Shown here one piece after another: positions 60,690 through 64,000 of a DNA stretch of 64,000 bases. The notes below the pieces were generated by a model that worked only from the letters and a program-made list of their open reading frames with translations, was not told where the DNA came from and made no database searches. The stretch is from NCBI GenBank assembly GCA_029448655.1, contig JACCLO010000001.1, forward strand, positions 3,100,001 to 3,164,000. Direction: 5' to 3'. The first letter of the stretch is position 1. The number at the start of each line of letters is the position of its first letter. The position numbers and the translations under genes were made by a program. Source of the DNA: Wolfiporia cocos. Lineage: Eukaryota > Basidiomycota > Agaricomycetes > Polyporales > Phaeolaceae.

Positions 60690-62240
60690 ATGACTAATGC
60701 GTCCGCTGGGTCACTCGAGGAAGTCGCGGCCCAGAGTGAGAAGATACCCGACGATCCCGTACATTCACAGTACTTCCTGAAGTTTGTCGGAGCCGCTTTC
60801 AGCAGTAAGTATGTCGGTCTTCGCACTGATTATTGACTATTTGAGACGACGCTGCTGCACAGATATGGCCGCATCTGCGGCCAGCAACCCGCTAGATATG
60901 TGAGTCTTATATGCGGATGTTGTCTAAGCAAAGACCAGGATGACAGGTGAATGCGTCCAGAATCAAGGTGATCAGATCTACATCCCAGAACTCACATCCT
61001 AGCTGTGCTCATCTTCCATGGTATAGGTCCGGCAACAACTGAGAACACAAAGTATCATGGTGCTAATATTCGGCTATATGTTGTCACTTACGCTTCTATT
61101 TAAAGTTCCAGGAGCTCGTGCAAATTCCTTTTGGGCTGTCGGCATGGAGATGATGCGCTCCGAAGGAGTACTCAGCTTGATGAACGGATTCTCTGCCAGC
61201 ATGTTGAGAGAACTTGTGTACTCCGGCTTCCGACTGGGGTCATACGAATACTTCAAAGATTCGTGAGTATATGCGTGTGTGCGAGAGCAGTGAATCTCAC
61301 TATACGTCCCCGGGATTTAAAGGATATATGACATTTCAGGGGGCGCGCTTCCCCGGGAAGGTCTCGGCTTAAAGGTCTCTGCCGCGATGGTGGCATCGAC
61401 AATCGGCTCGTGAGTTCTTAGATACAGAGCGAAACCGAGAGCTAACCGCCAGATAGTGCACTCGCCAATCCAGCAGATTTGGTGAAAGGTAGGATCAGCC
61501 ACGGTCGGACCGAGGCCTAGTAGATGCAGTGATAAGTGCCCACAGTACGAATGCAAGCTTATTATCCGGCTGGCAGCCCCTACAGGAATATGCGGCACGC
61601 ATTTTCGGTCATTTGGCAGGAAGGTTCGGCGGTCGGCAGCGCACCAAGTGCATTACCCGCCCTTAATGGACTCCGTGCACTGTACAGAGGAGTCAATCCC
61701 ACTACCGTTCGCGGAGTTGTGCTTTCTGTGTCGCAAATATGCTCCTACGATCAGGTCAAGCAAGTGCTAAAACGCAAGGGTATCATGGAAGAAGGGGTTG
61801 TGCTCCACTTCACCGCCAGTATGTTTGCGGGGTACGTCATTGACTCTGTGCATGCTGAGCTGAGCGCATTATGCTGAGCTTACACACAGCCTCTTTTGTT
61901 CCATCACGTCAAATCCAGTGGGTCAGTGAACTATGGTTGTATGGCCTGCAAAGTGTTACCGAGCCGATACGGCTATAGATGTTGTAAAAGTTCGCTTGAT
62001 GAACGACCGCGATCGAGTATTTCACGGCGTGTCCGACTGTGTCAAGAATATCTTGACTCGTGAAGGACCAATGGCTTTCTACAAGGGTTTCGGGATGTGT
62101 TGGGCCCGAGTAAGTGCCATCTACATGTGATATATATGTGGCAGTTTTACTCATCATGTCGTCAGCTTGGAACTCATACGATACTCACCTTTGTGATTTA
62201 CGAGCGCATCAGGCTGCTTTTCGGAGTAGCTGCTATGTAA
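60690..62240 (+). CDS. Mitochondrial carrier family protein B, tandem paralog
   Basis: Exons: 60690-60804, 60863-60899, 60961-60967, 61027-61051, 61112-61262, 61323-61409, 61457-61488, 61546-61831, 61890-61921, 61979-62109 and 62166-62240, giving 325 residues. From exon 2 on every exon has exactly the length of its partner in carrier A. The three carrier signatures (NPLDIIKVRQQ, NPADLVKVRMQ, NPVDVVKVRLMN) are present. It differs from A by a longer, acidic N-terminus (MTNASAGSLEEVAAQSEKIP) and by PSALPALNGLRALYRGVNP in the middle. Intact. The pair arose by tandem duplication; divergence in the introns is much larger than in the exons, so both are under selection. Confidence 0.88.
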
Positions 62241-63437
62241 TGGCAAGCAGCGTGGCACAGCCTGTAAAATTGATATTCTGGTGGCTGACGACAAGACATA
62301 TGCATCCGTCTCATTCAAATGCCTGTCGTAAGTCAATTTATTCTCAACCTGATGTAGTCCCGGCTCTACGCGTTTGGTTGCATACTTCCCCGTCTGGTCT
62401 CATCCGAGGGAACCATCATCTATGTCTGTGACACCGGATGTATCTTGACCGTATGTCGCATGTGCATGATCCCCCTCACTAAAAGTACTATCACTGGCCC
62501 ACATATGCAACTTTTTCGCATGTCCCGCCGAGTTTTGCCTCTATCTTCATGAAATCAAGCCCAAATCCCTCGGGATCTTGTTTAAATGATGACTATGCAT
62601 CTCTAGTATAAGATATATTTTTTCGAACCTACGAAAGTGCATGCTGCATGATACCGAAGCCCGTAAAGCATCGCAACAGCAATGCAACTTTTCTCCGAGC
62701 ATCGGTCACGCCATCAGTCACGATCGCCAAATTGCCGAACGCGCGGCATCAAACGGCATGACGCCATCGGTGCATTGCAACCACTAAGCCACCAGGCATC
62801 AGAGGCTGAGTTCAGATTTGCCGACTGAGGATGTGGCTGATGTCACACTTTGACTGCAATCTGCCTCTCTATATTGACACAATGCACAATTCCCCTCGGA
62901 AAATTACACGTGAAGCCTCAAGTATATTGAGAAGACGCATTGTTATTTTGGAAGGATTTCGTCAAGGTGAAGACTGAGCCGAAGTCCATCAATAACTCTG
63001 ATTGACATTGTTCATTTTTTCCTCTTCATCTACTAGAGTTTTTTATAATCTGATTTGACAAGATCATGCGGATTGTAATATAGTCATAGTGTACAAATCT
63101 TCATAATTTTTGAATTCGAAGGAGGGGAACTAGAGGCGAAATTGCATTGCTGTTGCGATTGCACATGTGGGCCAGTGATAGTAGCATCGATACCGAGTCA
63201 CCGCTTTGCGCGGAGTCTGAATGCGCGCTTTGATCGTAATCGACACAGCAACACCACCATCATTCCTTCGACTTGAACAGATCTTGATGAGATCACTTTA
63301 CCAGCGACCGCAGCCCGACATTCGTGATTTGTGTCGTCACTTCATTTTTGGGCTCAATTCCTCACGAATTGTAGACTTAAAAGTGGACGCATATGTGAGG
63401 GCATCATTAAACCATTTGCCAAATTAGCAACGCAACT
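62241..63437. other. Intergenic, AT-rich, 1.2 kb
   Basis: No gene is supported. The stretch 62460-63200 is AT-rich and has no long frame. Confidence 0.5.
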
Positions 63438-63669
63438 ATGGAACGCCAGTACCGTGTCTCGGTGCTTCTTGAGATGTTTGAAGCGCTGCGCAGTACTAGT
63501 GCCAGGTGAGCTCCATACATTATGACGTCCTCATTTATCAGCGCTCATGATGAATCGTTGATGGTGCGCACCCAGCAATCCAGCTGACCTGTGGGCGGAC
63601 GACGAGTTTTGGGCGCGCATAGCCACCACAAAGAAGTTTGTGAATATGGGGTTGTCTTTCGCGTACTAG
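63438..63669 (+). CDS. Small hypothetical protein
   Basis: Two exons, 63438-63505 and 63576-63669, with a GTGAGC to CCCAG intron, would give 53 residues: MERQYRVSVLLEMFEALRS, then NPADLWADDEFWARIATTKK. I do not recognise it. The frame upstream of the ATG is closed. It may be the 3' end or a relic of a larger gene. Confidence 0.3.
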
Positions 63670-63703
63670 GCACTACACCATTCTTCTTGTGCTTCCTTCC
63701 ACC

Positions 63704-64000
63704 ATGTTGTCGAGCCTGCTGCTATCACTGATCGTCCTGCTACGCATCAATGTCGTCCAATCTCAGAACACTGAGTCGCCATTGGGGTCTGCCTATCTTC
63801 CTTTGGCGGTCCGCTCTCCATACCTTAGCTGCTGGTTGAATCCGACACCGAATTTGACCTATCATTGGCCAAACTTCCCTCAGAGCCCCTCTCAGGCAAG
63901 TCGTTGCGGTATGCATCCGTTCGTGTAGGCCCTGCATGTGACGAAGACCAATCCAGTACCTCGGCTGGGAAGGTCATATTAGAGTTGATAATACCACGTA
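63704..64000 (+). CDS. Secreted glutaminase A-like protein, 5' part
   Basis: Truncated by the window end. Exon 1 is 63704-63895 (or from ATG 63689), exon 2 starts at 63957. The first residues form a signal peptide (MLSSLLLSLIVLLRINVVQS). The mature start LPLAVRSPYLSCWLNP and, after the intron, YLGWEGHIRVDNTTY are diagnostic of the fungal glutaminase A family, secreted enzymes that hydrolyse glutamine to glutamate and ammonia. The intron starts with GCAAGT rather than GT; only this GC donor keeps the frame, since the nearby GTATGC donor is out of phase. Confidence 0.8.

Noticed and set aside
63221..63427. 68-codon plus frame before the small hypothetical gene
   Set aside because: No family features and not in phase with the following exon model.

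Overview
The window is nuclear DNA of a filamentous basidiomycete, most likely an Agaricomycete of the Polyporales type (order inferred, not proven). The evidence is dense GT-AG introns of about 50-80 nt, many tiny exons, and families typical of mushroom-forming fungi: DUF6534 seven-helix proteins, DUF6535 membrane proteins, HET-domain proteins, divergent F-box families, polyubiquitin, a HAM1-like protein and secreted glutaminase. There is no bacterial-style operon, and I saw no rRNA, tRNA or CRISPR.

Layout. 0.35-2.0 kb (+): HbrB/Bit61/PRR5-like TORC2 subunit. 2.85-4.54 kb (+): F-box-like protein; a paralog with the same intron phases but a 1-nt frameshift lies at 17.6-19.1 kb (-). 6.0-7.84 kb (-): nine-exon FAD monooxygenase. 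7.85-12.6 kb: gene-poor, with a 358-bp inverted-repeat element. 12.6-15.2 kb (-): HET-domain protein. 15.6-16.6 kb (-): unrecognised gene. 20.8-23.6 kb (+): HAM1-like protein. 28.2-29.9 kb (-): F-box/LRR-like protein. 31.4-32.0 kb (+): Ala-rich secreted protein. 34.2-35.1 kb (-): AsaB/GA4-desaturase/CmcJ-like oxygenase. 35.9-37.6 kb (+): six-unit polyubiquitin with a divergent first unit. 39.1-41.2 kb (+): DUF6534 protein with micro-exons. 41.7-42.7 kb (+): coiled-coil protein with a degenerate J-like end. 43.1-45.3 kb (-): DUF6535 membrane protein.

23.9-58.1 kb also holds a nested repeat structure. Two 3.7-kb copies of an F-box locus (23.9-27.6 kb forward, 54.4-58.1 kb inverted) face each other. 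Beside the inverted copy, a small third fragment of the same locus is split by a complete 8.2-kb Ty3/gypsy LTR retrotransposon (46,153-54,328, sense on the minus strand, 5-bp target duplication TCGAC). That element is the most notable find. It carries a dUTPase domain between Gag and protease, an 11-nt primer site complementary to its own predicted mRNA 5' end (Tf1-type self-priming) with a TATA box at the right distance, a long extra C-terminal domain on Pol, and two in-frame TGA codons that break one Gag-Pol frame.

58.6-62.2 kb (+) holds two tandem mitochondrial carrier genes with identical 11-exon structure, including a 7-nt micro-exon. The window ends inside a secreted glutaminase gene whose first intron uses a GC donor.

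The genes are mostly unrelated housekeeping and accessory loci. Exon junctions were placed by hand from splice motifs, reading frame and family resemblance; no alignment or transcript was available.
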